From contig NZ_JBGFSJ010000001.1 of NCBI RefSeq assembly GCF_041365695.1, forward strand, positions 62,001-126,000: DNA of 64,000 bases. Reading direction: 5' to 3'. The notes beneath the pieces are model-generated. The model did no database searches. It was given only the letters and a program-made list of their open reading frames with translations, and was not told the origin of the DNA. Position 1 is the stretch's first letter. Each line of letters starts with the position of its first letter. This stretch comes from Rhodosalinus sp041365695 (GTDB lineage: Bacteria; Pseudomonadota; Alphaproteobacteria; Rhodobacterales; Rhodobacteraceae). A program made the position numbers and the translations under genes. Shown here piece after piece: positions 1 to 8,351 of this stretch.

Positions 1-1051
1 GGCCGCCCAGAAGATGGCGCAGATCCGGGTGGATCACGTGATCGCCTGCTTCTCGGGAGCGGGGCCGCGCTCCTACGGGCTGGCGGGAGAGGTCGAGCTG
101 GAGGGGCCGATGGTGACGGAGCAGGACGTGGCCCGCGCCCTTTCCTCCTGCGAGGTGCCCGAATTCGGGACGGGCCGCGAGGTGCTGCACGCCCAGCCGG
201 TCAACTTCGCGCTGGACCACCGCACCGGCCTCGGCGATCCCCGTGGCCAGATCGGAAACCGCCTCGCCTGCGACATGCACATGCTGACCGTGGATGCGCA
301 GGCGGTCCAGAACCTCGCCTACTGCATGAAACGCTGCGACCTCGAGCTTGCGGGGCTGGCCTCGTCGAGCTACTGCGCCGGTCTATCCGCGCTGGTGGAA
401 GACGAACAGGAGCTCGGCGCGGCCTGCATCGACATGGGCGGCGGCGCGACGGGCGTGTCGATCTTCATCAAGAAGCACATGATCTTCGCCGACGCGGTGC
501 GCATGGGTGGCGATCACGTCACCGGCGACATCTCGATGGGCCTCCAGATCCCGACGGCGAACGCCGAGCGGATCAAGACCTTTTACGGCGGTGTCGTGGC
601 GACCGGCATGGACGACCGCGAAATGATCGAGATCGGCGGCGATACGGGAGACTGGGAACACGACCGCCGCACCGTCTCGCGCGCGGAGCTGATCGGGATC
701 ATGCGCCCGCGGGTCGAGGAGATCCTCGAGGAGGTGCGCGCGCGCCTCGACGCGGCGGGCTTCGACCATCTGCCCTCGCAGCAGATCGTGCTTACCGGTG
801 CGGCAAGCCAGATCCCCGGTCTCGACGGGCTGGCGAGCCGCATCCTCGGCCAGCAGGTGCGCCTTGGGCGGCCCTTGCGCGTGCATGGCCTGCCGCAGGC
901 GGCCACCGGTCCCGGGTTCGCCGGCGTCGTCGGCCTCGCCCTCTTTGCCGCGCATCCGCAGGACGAGTGGTGGGATTTCGAGATCCCGGTGGAACGGTAT
1001 CCGGCGCGCAGCCTGCGCCGGGCAGTAAAATGGTTCCGCGACAACTGGTGA
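1..1051 (+). CDS. ftsA: Cell division protein FtsA, C-terminal part (5' end outside window)
   Basis: FtsA is the actin-like protein that tethers the FtsZ ring to the inner membrane and helps recruit the later divisome. The open frame runs in from the window edge (codons in phase with base 2); the ATG at 14 is internal, since the coding text continues upstream of it. About 349 residues are visible, so roughly the first 90-100 residues of a typical alphaproteobacterial FtsA are missing. The actin-fold phosphate motif IDMGGGATGVSIF and an adenosine-site segment (VLTGAASQIPGL) are visible. The protein ends in a basic, aromatic stretch (SLRRAVKWFRDNW) that fits the membrane-targeting amphipathic helix. 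ftsZ follows 182 bp later on the same strand, the classical dcw order. Confidence 0.95.
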   Translation, partial: AAQKMAQIRVDHVIACFSGAGPRSYGLAGEVELEGPMVTEQDVARALSSCEVPEFGTGREVLHAQPVNFALDHRTGLGDPRGQIGNRLACDMHMLTVDAQAVQNLAYCMKRCDLELAGLASSSYCAGLSALVEDEQELGAACIDMGGGATGVSIFIKKHMIFADAVRMGGDHVTGDISMGLQIPTANAERIKTFYGGVVATGMDDREMIEIGGDTGDWEHDRRTVSRAELIGIMRPRVEEILEEVRARLDAAGFDHLPSQQIVLTGAASQIPGLDGLASRILGQQVRLGRPLRVHGLPQAATGPGFAGVVGLALFAAHPQDEWWDFEIPVERYPARSLRRAVKWFRDNW

Positions 1052-1135
1052 CCGCAAGATGTCGCAATATGAGCGAAATCCCGCGAAAATGCGCCGCGGG
1101 GCATCCATATTTGGGGCTTTTCAGGCGTTTTTTGC

Positions 1136-1164
1136 GTGACGAAGCGGCACAGTCCCGGTAGACT
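1136..1164 (+). promoter_or_regulatory. Candidate promoter for ftsZ
   Basis: GTGACG at 1136-1141 and TAGACT at 1159-1164 are separated by 17 bp. They sit in the ftsA-ftsZ spacer, about 70 bp before the ftsZ start. The -10 form (TAGnnT) matches several other candidate promoters in this window. It would give ftsZ its own transcription besides read-through from ftsA. Inference from spacing and similarity only. Confidence 0.35.
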
Positions 1165-1233
1165 CGCGTCAGGACAGGCAGAATTCCGACCCGAAACGAG
1201 GTCGGTCCTCGAAAAAAGCAGGCGGACAGATCG

Positions 1234-2838
1234 ATGACACTCACCCTCTCGGTCCCGGGGCAGGACGAACTGAAGCCCCGCATCACGGTCTTCGGCGTCG
1301 GCGGCGCCGGGGGTAACGCGGTCAACAACATGATCGACAAGCAGCTCGGCGGCGTTGATTTCGTGGTCGCGAACACCGACGCGCAGGCGCTGCAGCAGTC
1401 GAACGCGGAACACCGCGTCCAGCTTGGCGTGAAGGTGACCGAAGGGCTGGGCGCCGGCGCGCGGGCGACGGTGGGCGCCAAGGCGGCCGAGGAGTCGATC
1501 GAGCAGATCGTGGACCACCTCGCGGGGGCGCACATGTGCTTCATCACCGCCGGGATGGGCGGGGGCACCGGCACCGGCGCGGCGCCGATCATCGCGCAGG
1601 CCGCGCGGGAACTCGGCGTGCTGACCGTGGGCGTGGTGACGAAGCCCTTCCAGTTCGAGGGCGTGAAGCGGATGCGCCAGGCCGAGGAGGGTGTCGAGGC
1701 GCTTCAGAAGGTGGTGGACACGCTCATCATCATTCCCAACCAGAACCTCTTCCGCCTCGCCAACGAGAAGACGACCTTCACCGAGGCGTTCAGCCTCGCC
1801 GACGACGTGCTCTACCAGGGCGTGAAGGGCGTGACCGACCTCATGGTCCGCCCGGGCCTGATCAACCTCGACTTCGCCGACGTTCGCGCGGTGATGGACG
1901 AGATGGGCAAGGCGATGATGGGCACCGGCGAGGCCGAGGGCGAGGATCGCGCGATCCAGGCGGCCGAAAAGGCGATCGCCAACCCGCTGCTCGACGAGAT
2001 CAGCCTGCGCGGCGCCAAGGGCGTCCTGATCAACATCACCGGCGCGCACGATCTCACGCTGTTCGAACTCGACGAGGCCGCCAACCGCATCCGCGAAGAG
2101 GTCGACCCCGAGGCGAACATCATCGTGGGCTCCACACTCGACACCGAGATGGCGGGCGTCATGCGGGTGAGCGTCGTGGCGACAGGCATCGACGCGAGCG
2201 ATGCCTCGCTCGAGGTTCCGGTGCCGCGCCGCTCGCTCGCGCGCCCGCTCACGCAGGAAGAGGCGGTCGCGCCCGACTGGGAAGACGCCCCCGCCGCCGA
2301 CACGCCGCGCGTGGCCGCGACCGGCGAAGAGCCCTCGCTCTTCGAGGCGCTGCCGGACGACGACGCGGCAGGCGAAGGCCATGTCGACGAAGACGACGTT
2401 CCGCCGCCGGCCTACCAGCCGGATGTGGCGCGCTTCGAGCCGCGCGAGGACACGATCGAGGCCGATCCCGAAGCCTTCGTCGCCCCGCGCGCCCCGGCGC
2501 CCGGAACCCCGTCGCCCGAGGCGATGGACCGCCTGCGCGCGGCCGTGCGCCGCGGGGGCAGCGACTCCGCGCCGGGTGCGGCCCCCGCGCAGGATGCGCG
2601 GCCCGCCCCCGCCGCCTCGGGCGATCGCAGCCGCTTCGGTCTGGGCTCCCTCATCGACCGGATGACGGGGCACGAGAACGCGGACCGCGCGAGCGGCGGT
2701 GCACAGGTCGCGCGCCGCACGCCGCCGGTTCAGGCCGCGCGCCCGGCCGAGGCGCAGGAGCCCGCCCCGTCGAGCGAGCAGGACCCCGACCAGGAGCGGA
2801 TCGAGATCCCGGCCTTCCTGCGGCGGCAGGCAAACTGA
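1234..2838 (+). CDS. ftsZ: Cell division protein FtsZ
   Basis: FtsZ is the tubulin-like GTPase that polymerises into the cytokinetic ring. The 534-residue product has the GTP-binding signature GGGTGTGAAP at about residues 109-118 and the T7 synergy loop NLDFAD at 211-216, which completes the active site of the neighbouring subunit. Residues from about 330 to 515 form a long linker rich in Pro, Ala, Glu and Asp. This is much longer than in E. coli FtsZ (383 residues in total) but usual for alphaproteobacteria. The conserved C-terminal peptide that binds FtsA and other partners is present (ERIEIPAFLRRQAN). A strong terminator-like hairpin follows 25 bp after the stop. Confidence 0.98.
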   Translation: MTLTLSVPGQDELKPRITVFGVGGAGGNAVNNMIDKQLGGVDFVVANTDAQALQQSNAEHRVQLGVKVTEGLGAGARATVGAKAAEESIEQIVDHLAGAHMCFITAGMGGGTGTGAAPIIAQAARELGVLTVGVVTKPFQFEGVKRMRQAEEGVEALQKVVDTLIIIPNQNLFRLANEKTTFTEAFSLADDVLYQGVKGVTDLMVRPGLINLDFADVRAVMDEMGKAMMGTGEAEGEDRAIQAAEKAIANPLLDEISLRGAKGVLINITGAHDLTLFELDEAANRIREEVDPEANIIVGSTLDTEMAGVMRVSVVATGIDASDASLEVPVPRRSLARPLTQEEAVAPDWEDAPAADTPRVAATGEEPSLFEALPDDDAAGEGHVDEDDVPPPAYQPDVARFEPREDTIEADPEAFVAPRAPAPGTPSPEAMDRLRAAVRRGGSDSAPGAAPAQDARPAPAASGDRSRFGLGSLIDRMTGHENADRASGGAQVARRTPPVQAARPAEAQEPAPSSEQDPDQERIEIPAFLRRQAN

Positions 2839-2862
2839 GCGGCAAATCCGCAACAGCGCGAA

Positions 2863-2890
2863 ATCGGCCGGCCCTCGGGCCGGCCTTTTC
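2863..2890 (+). terminator. Rho-independent terminator after ftsZ
   Basis: A perfect 8-bp inverted repeat GGCCGGCC (2866-2873 and 2878-2885) with a 4-base loop (ctcg) is followed at once by TTTTC. It lies 25 bp after the ftsZ stop codon, so ftsZ transcripts should end here and lpxC should need its own promoter. Confidence 0.85.
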
Positions 2891-3047
2891 GTTTCTGAAA
2901 CATCATGATTATCAGGGGCTTGTGGTGAGTTTTTCATCGTAGGCGGGTTCATGCCGTCGCGGCGGGCGCCATGTTTCAGCCCGTTAGAAAGATTGAATTG
3001 AGCACACCCGCGCCCTCCGGTTACCACCATCCCGTCCAGGAAGGTGC

Positions 3048-4028
3048 ATGCGCTCGACGGGATCCGTCACGCCGCACGCTTTGAACGAACAGGTTTCGGG
3101 GGTCCAGTTGCAGACCACACTCAAATCAGAGTTGCGCTTCGAAGGCCTGGGCCTGCACTCGGGCCGGCCGGCGAGGATGACGATCCGCCCCGCCTCGGCC
3201 GAGCATGGCATCTGGTTTCGGCGCTCCGACATTCTGGTCGGTGACGCGCTGGTTCCGGCGCGGTGGGACGCGGTGGAGCCGACGGCGCTTTGCACGCGGC
3301 TGCGCAACCGTGCGGGCGTCACCGTGTCCACGGTGGAGCATGTCATGGCCGCGCTCGCCGGGACGGGCATCCAGAACGCGTTGATCGAGATCGACGGCCC
3401 CGAGGTGCCGATCCTCGACGGCTCGTCCGCGCCGTTCGTCCAGGCGATCCTGTCCCGCGGCGTGCGCAGGCTTCACGCGCCGGTGCGCGCGTTCGAGGTG
3501 CTCCGCGAGGTGCGCGTCGAGACGGGGGCGGGCTGGGCCATGCTGTCGCCCGACGACCGTTTGCGGATCGCGTTCGAGATCGATTTCGAGGACGCGGCGA
3601 TCGGCGCGCAGGCGCTGTCGCTCGACATGTCGAACGGGACCTTCGTGCGCGAACTGTGCGACAGCCGGACCTTCTGCCGGCAGGCCGACGTGGACGCGAT
3701 GCGCGAGCAGGGCCTCGCGCTTGGCGGCACGCTGGAAAACGCGGTGGTGGTGGACGGCGCGCGGGTGCTGAGCCCTGGCGGCCTGCGCCACGCCGACGAG
3801 CCCGTGCGCCACAAGATGCTGGATGCGCTCGGGGATCTCGCGCTCGCCGGGGCGCCGATACTGGGCCGCTACACCGGGCACCGGGCCGGCCACGCGATGA
3901 CCAACGCGCTTCTGCACCGCCTGTTCGCGGAAACGGACGCCGTGCGTCTCGTGGCCTGCGACGCGGATACGGCGGCACGGCTGCCGGGTGTGGGGGCCGC
4001 GCTGGCGGAAATCTCCGCGGTGGCGTGA
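3048..4028 (+). CDS. lpxC: UDP-3-O-acyl-N-acetylglucosamine deacetylase
   Basis: LpxC is the zinc enzyme that removes the acetyl group from UDP-3-O-acyl-GlcNAc, the committed step of lipid A synthesis in the cytoplasm. The 326-residue product has the TVEHVMAAL motif whose His (about residue 98) is a zinc ligand. It also has RHKMLDALGD with the other two ligands (His255 and Asp259), and a later conserved His in GHRAGHAMTN (282). The start at 3048 follows a good ribosome site (ggaaggtg). It gives an N-terminal extension of about 20 residues relative to the E. coli protein, so a start further in is possible. It lies downstream of the ftsZ terminator, in conserved order before bamD. Confidence 0.96.
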   Translation: MRSTGSVTPHALNEQVSGVQLQTTLKSELRFEGLGLHSGRPARMTIRPASAEHGIWFRRSDILVGDALVPARWDAVEPTALCTRLRNRAGVTVSTVEHVMAALAGTGIQNALIEIDGPEVPILDGSSAPFVQAILSRGVRRLHAPVRAFEVLREVRVETGAGWAMLSPDDRLRIAFEIDFEDAAIGAQALSLDMSNGTFVRELCDSRTFCRQADVDAMREQGLALGGTLENAVVVDGARVLSPGGLRHADEPVRHKMLDALGDLALAGAPILGRYTGHRAGHAMTNALLHRLFAETDAVRLVACDADTAARLPGVGAALAEISAVA

Positions 4029-4081
4029 GGCGAGCCGTCCAGCCTGGGCGCCGCCGCGCCGCCGGTGGATGCTCAAAGCCG

Positions 4082-4110
4082 TTTTGCCTCGTTTCTTTAT
4101 GTGCTAGGAC
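4082..4110 (+). promoter_or_regulatory. Candidate promoter for bamD
   Basis: TTTTGC (4082-4087), a 17-bp spacer, then TAGGAC (4105-4110) lie in the short AT-richer patch between lpxC and bamD. The -35 box is poor, so this is a tentative call. Confidence 0.3.
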
Positions 4111-4167
4111 CGGCGCGTCCGGCCGGGCCGGACCGGAACCGGACAACCCGGACAGAGGTGAACGAGC

Positions 4168-5031
4168 ATGACGGGCAAGGCGATACTGTCCAGAATGACC
4201 GCGGCGGCGCTGCTTGCCGCGCTCTTGGCAGGTTGCGGCGGTGGAGGCAGCGCCGATCGGGGAGGCTTTCTTGGCAGCAACGCGCCGCTCGAGTCGTTTT
4301 CGGCCCAGCAGATCTACGAGCGCGGCGAATACGAACTGCAGCGCGGACGCGAGGAAGACGCGGCCTTCTACTTCTCCGAGGTCGAGCGGCTTTATCCCTA
4401 TTCCGAATGGGCGGAGCGTGCGCTCATCATGCAGGCCTACGCCTGGCACCAGGATCGCAGCTACGAGGAGTCGCGCGCCGCGGCACAGCGCTACATCGAT
4501 TTCTACCCCGCCGAAGAGGATGCCGCCTACGCCCAGTACCTGCTGGCGCTGAGCTACTACGACCAGGTCGAGGACGTGGGCCGCGACCAGGGCGTGACCT
4601 TCCAGGCGCTGCAGTCCCTGCGCGAGGTGATCGAACGTTATCCCGACAGCGAATACGCCCGGTCCGCGATCCTGAAATTCGACCTCGCCTTCGACCACCT
4701 CGCCGGCAAGGAGATGGAAGTCGGCCGCTACTACCTGAAGCGCGGCCATTACGCCGCCGCGATCAACCGGTTCCGCGTGGTGGTGGAGGATTTCCAGACG
4801 ACGACCCACACGCCGGAGGCGCTGCACCGGCTGGTGGAGTCCTACCTGTCCCTCGGCCTGACCGACGAGGCGCAGTCGGCAGGGGCGATCCTGGGCTACA
4901 ACTACCGCGCGACCGACTGGTACGAGGACAGCTTCGCGCTGCTGACCGGGCGCGGGCTCGAGGCGCGGGCGCAAGGCGACAACTGGCTTGCCGCCATCTA
5001 CCGCCAGGTCGTGCGCGGCGAATGGCTCTGA
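4168..5031 (+). CDS. bamD: Outer membrane assembly lipoprotein BamD
   Basis: BamD is the essential lipoprotein partner of BamA in the complex that inserts beta-barrel proteins into the outer membrane. The 287-residue product begins with a lipoprotein signal peptide; the lipobox LAGC places the acylated Cys near residue 24, followed by a Gly/Ser linker. The rest reads as helical tetratricopeptide repeats typical of the YfiO family, with repeated Tyr/Ala pairs (YERGEYELQRGREEDAAFYF; YYLKRGHYAAAINRF). The lpxC-bamD-recN order is common in Rhodobacterales. A ribosome site (gaggtgaacgagc) precedes the ATG. Confidence 0.95.
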   Translation: MTGKAILSRMTAAALLAALLAGCGGGGSADRGGFLGSNAPLESFSAQQIYERGEYELQRGREEDAAFYFSEVERLYPYSEWAERALIMQAYAWHQDRSYEESRAAAQRYIDFYPAEEDAAYAQYLLALSYYDQVEDVGRDQGVTFQALQSLREVIERYPDSEYARSAILKFDLAFDHLAGKEMEVGRYYLKRGHYAAAINRFRVVVEDFQTTTHTPEALHRLVESYLSLGLTDEAQSAGAILGYNYRATDWYEDSFALLTGRGLEARAQGDNWLAAIYRQVVRGEWL

Positions 5032-5075
5032 TCGGGATGCCGGGCGGCTGAATGCCGCCCGCGCCCTTCGACCCC

Positions 5076-6725
5076 ATGCTGCGCACCCTCGACATCCGCG
5101 ACATGCTGATCATCGACCGGCTGGAGCTTGCCTTCGAGCCCGGCCTGAACGTGCTGACGGGCGAGACCGGGGCGGGCAAGTCGATCCTGCTCGACTGCCT
5201 GGGCTTCGTGCTGGGCTGGCGCGGCCGGGCCGAGCTTGTCCGCGAGGGCGCCTCGGAGGGTGAGGTGACGGCGGTGTTCGCGCTGCCCCGCACCCACCCC
5301 GCCCGCGCCGTTCTGGACGAGGCGGGGCTCGTGGCCGGTGACGAGTTGATCCTGCGGCGGGTGAACCGTACCGGCGGCCAGAAGACGGCCTGGGTGAACG
5401 ATCGCCGGGTTTCCGGCGAGGTGCTGCGCCGGCTGTCGGAAACGCTGGTCGAGCTTCACGGCCAGCAGGACGATCGCGGCCTGCTCGACCCGCGCGGCCA
5501 CCGGCCGATGCTCGACGACTTCGCCGCTCTCGGGTCCCTGATCGCGGCCACGCGCGCGGCATGGACGGGCCGGCGCCGCGCGGCCGCCGCGCTGGACGAG
5601 GCGGAGGAGGCGCTGGCCGCCGCCCGCGCGGAGGAGGAGTTCCTGCGCCACGCCGTGGCCGAGCTGGAGGATCTCGCGCCCGAGCCCGGCGAGGAAGAGG
5701 CGCTCGACGCGCGCCGCAGGCTCATGCAGGGGGCCGAGCGCACGCGCGAGGATGTGGCCCGCGCCCTTGCGGCCCTTGGCAATGACGGTGCGGAAGGGGC
5801 CATGGGCGATGCGCTGCGCTGGCTCGAGGGGGTGGCCGACCGCGCCGAGGGCCGGCTCGAGGCGCCGCTCGCCGCGTTGTCGCGGGCCATGGTGGAGCTG
5901 GGCGAGGCCGCCTCGGGTGTCGAAGAGTGCCTCGAGGCCCTGGCCTTCGATCCGCTCGAGCTCGAGAGCGTGGAGGAGCGGCTCTTCGCCATCCGCGGCC
6001 TCGCGCGGAAGCATCAGGTGATGCCAGACGAGCTGCCCGAGCTTGCCGGGACGCTGCGCGCGCGCCTCGATGCGCTCGACGCGGGCAGCGCGGATCTGGC
6101 GCGGCTGCGCGCGGCGCGGGACGAGGCCGAGGCGGCCTACGCCGAGGCCGCCGACGCGCTCGGCGCGGCGCGGCGGGAGGCCGCCGGGCGGCTCGACCGG
6201 GCGGTGGAGGCCGAGCTCGCGCCCCTGCGGATGGAGCGCGCGGCCTTCCGCACGGAGGTGACGGAGGCGCAGCCGGGGCCCGAGGGCCGCGACGCGGTTC
6301 AGTTCACCGTCGCCACCAACCCCGGCGCACCGTCGGGCCCGTTGAACCGCATCGCCTCGGGCGGCGAGCTGAGCCGTTTCCTGCTCGCCCTCAAGGTGTC
6401 GCTCGCCGCGCCCGAGGGGGGCGTGACCATGATCTTCGACGAGATCGACCGCGGCGTGGGCGGTGCCACGGCCGACGCGGTCGGCCGGCGCCTGAAGGAG
6501 CTGGCGTCGGCCGGGCAGGTTCTGGTGGTGACCCATTCGCCGCAGGTCGCCGCGCTCGGCCGTCATCACATGCGGGTCGAAAAGCACGTGGATGCGGACA
6601 CGACCCGGTCCACCGTGATCCCGCTTTCGGGTGACGCGCGGGTGGACGAGCTTGCGCGCATGCTTTCCGGCGACCGGGTGACCGACGAGGCCCGGTCGGC
6701 GGCCCGCGCGCTTCTGTCGGGCTGA
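5076..6725 (+). CDS. recN: DNA repair protein RecN
   Basis: RecN is an SMC-like ATPase that acts at double-strand breaks in the cytoplasm. Walker A GETGAGKS lies near the N-terminus. The middle (roughly residues 150-370) is rich in Ala, Glu and Arg and predicted coiled coil. The ABC-type signature (ASGGELSRF) and Walker B (VTMIFDEIDRG) lie in the C-terminal third. An ATG at 5052 in the same frame would add eight residues (MPPAPFDP). I prefer 5076 because RecN proteins normally begin with the sequence MLRTLDIRDMLIIDRL seen here. That gives 549 residues, close to E. coli RecN (553). bamD ends 44 bp upstream, so co-transcription is likely. Confidence 0.95.
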   Translation: MLRTLDIRDMLIIDRLELAFEPGLNVLTGETGAGKSILLDCLGFVLGWRGRAELVREGASEGEVTAVFALPRTHPARAVLDEAGLVAGDELILRRVNRTGGQKTAWVNDRRVSGEVLRRLSETLVELHGQQDDRGLLDPRGHRPMLDDFAALGSLIAATRAAWTGRRRAAAALDEAEEALAAARAEEEFLRHAVAELEDLAPEPGEEEALDARRRLMQGAERTREDVARALAALGNDGAEGAMGDALRWLEGVADRAEGRLEAPLAALSRAMVELGEAASGVEECLEALAFDPLELESVEERLFAIRGLARKHQVMPDELPELAGTLRARLDALDAGSADLARLRAARDEAEAAYAEAADALGAARREAAGRLDRAVEAELAPLRMERAAFRTEVTEAQPGPEGRDAVQFTVATNPGAPSGPLNRIASGGELSRFLLALKVSLAAPEGGVTMIFDEIDRGVGGATADAVGRRLKELASAGQVLVVTHSPQVAALGRHHMRVEKHVDADTTRSTVIPLSGDARVDELARMLSGDRVTDEARSAARALLSG

Positions 6726-6882
6726 GCGGGTGTCCGGCCCGCCCACGTGTGCCGGTCACCGACGCGGGCTGCGGCTCCGCGGGCCGATGTCCGGACGGGC
6801 GCGTCCGCGGTCCCGTGAGCCGCGACGATGCGCGGCGGCGGTCTCGGGCGGCCGCGAGGCGGGCGCGCCGGAGGCGAAGCGT

Positions 6883-8256
6883 TCAGGGCTCCGGCACCAG
6901 CTTGCCGGGGTTGAGGATGTTCCGCGGGTCGAGAGCGCGCTTCAGGGTGCCCATGACCTGCCAGCCCTCGCCGTGCTCGGCGGCCATGTAGGACGTCTTG
7001 CCCATGCCGACCCCGTGCTCGCCCGTCGCGGTGCCGCCGAGCGCGAGGGCGCGCTCGACCATCCGGTGCTGAAGCCCCTTCGCCGCCTCGAGCTCCTCCG
7101 GGCGGTCGGGGTCCACGAGCAGCACCGCGTGGAAGTTGCCGTCGCCCACATGTCCGAGGATCGGACCCGGGACCGGGCCGGCGGCGATGTCGGCGCGCGT
7201 CGCCTCCACCGCCTTGGCCAGCCGCGATACCGGCACGCAGATATCGGTCACCAGCGCCCGCGCGCCCGGACGCTGCGCGAGGATCGCGTAATAGGCATTG
7301 TGGCGCAGGGCCCAGAGCGCGCTGCGCTCCTCGGCCTTGCGGGACCAGCGGAAGGCCGCGCCGCCATGCTCGGCCACGAGGGCGCCGAAGCTGTCCGCCT
7401 CGGCCTCCACCGTGGCGGGCGCGCCGTGAAGCTCGACCAGCAGATGCGGCCGTTCCGGCAGATCGACCCCGGCATAGGCGTTGAAGGCCGCCGCCGTGGC
7501 CGCGTCCACGAACTCGATCCGGGCCATCGGCAGCGCGCACTGGATGGTCTCGATCACGCAGGCCACCGCATCCTCCATCCGGTCGAAGGCGCAGATCCCG
7601 GCGGCCACCGCCTCGGGCTGGCCGTGCAGGCGCAGCGTGAGCGCGGTGATGAGGCCCAGCGTGCCCTCCGAGCCCAGCATGAGCGCCGTGAGGTCGTATC
7701 CCGAGGCCGATTTGCGGGCGCGCGAGCCCGTGCGGATCACCCGCCCGTCGGCCAGAACGACCTCGAGGCCCAGCACATTGTCGCGCATCGAGCCGTAGCG
7801 CACGGTCGTGGTGCCCGAGGCGCGCGTGGCCGCCATGCCGCCCAGCGAGGCGTTCGCGCCGGGATCGACCGGGAAGAAAAGCCCGGTGTCGCGAAGCTCC
7901 CGGTTGAGCGCCTCGCGGGTCAGGCCCGGCTGCACCGTGCAGTCCATGTCCTCGGCGCGGATCTCGAGGATCCTGTCCATGCGGGCGAAATCCACCACGA
8001 GCCCGCCCCGCGCGGCGAGCGCGTGCCCCTCGAGCGAGGTGCCCGCCCCCCAACCGACGACCGGGCAGGCGTGGGCCGCGCAGATCCTGAGGATCTCCGC
8101 CACCTCCCCGGTGGTCTCGGGCCAGGCCACCGCGTCGGGCGGTGTCGGGGGAAAGTGGCTCTCGGAGCGGCCATGCGCCTCCAGATCGGGGTTGGAGCGG
8201 CTCAGGCGTTCGCCTAGTAAGGACGACAGGGCTTCGAGCGCGTCAGGGAAGGGCAT
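6883..8256 (-). CDS. FAD-binding oxidoreductase, D-lactate dehydrogenase (cytochrome) type
   Basis: The product belongs to the VAO/PCMH flavoprotein family and most resembles D-lactate dehydrogenases of the yeast DLD1 / animal LDHD type, which oxidise D-2-hydroxy acids and pass electrons to a cytochrome or quinone. The N-terminal FAD domain has the pyrophosphate-binding run VVGWGAGTSLEGHA and the later GSEGTLGLIT motif. The C-terminal substrate cap ends with GHVGDGNFHAVLL and GEHGVGMGK, which carry active-site His residues. The start at 8256 (MPFPDALEAL) gives 457 residues; the open frame continues upstream to 8337 but that part looks non-coding. GlcD-like glycolate oxidase is the main alternative, but no glcE or glcF lies nearby. 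It diverges from the ClC gene across 95 bp. Confidence 0.85.
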   Translation of the reverse strand: MPFPDALEALSSLLGERLSRSNPDLEAHGRSESHFPPTPPDAVAWPETTGEVAEILRICAAHACPVVGWGAGTSLEGHALAARGGLVVDFARMDRILEIRAEDMDCTVQPGLTREALNRELRDTGLFFPVDPGANASLGGMAATRASGTTTVRYGSMRDNVLGLEVVLADGRVIRTGSRARKSASGYDLTALMLGSEGTLGLITALTLRLHGQPEAVAAGICAFDRMEDAVACVIETIQCALPMARIEFVDAATAAAFNAYAGVDLPERPHLLVELHGAPATVEAEADSFGALVAEHGGAAFRWSRKAEERSALWALRHNAYYAILAQRPGARALVTDICVPVSRLAKAVEATRADIAAGPVPGPILGHVGDGNFHAVLLVDPDRPEELEAAKGLQHRMVERALALGGTATGEHGVGMGKTSYMAAEHGEGWQVMGTLKRALDPRNILNPGKLVPEP

Positions 8257-8351
8257 GTCAGGGCTCCGGCAATCGCGGCAAATCCTAGGGCGTCCCAGCG
8301 GGCGGGGAAAGGCGCGTGCACCGCGCCGTCCCGTCACGCGCTGAGGCGGGC

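Noticed and set aside
583..3030. An 815-codon open frame antisense to ftsA and ftsZ
   Set aside because: Arg/His/Gly-rich text without motifs, lying wholly over two certain genes; such antisense frames are expected in GC-rich DNA.
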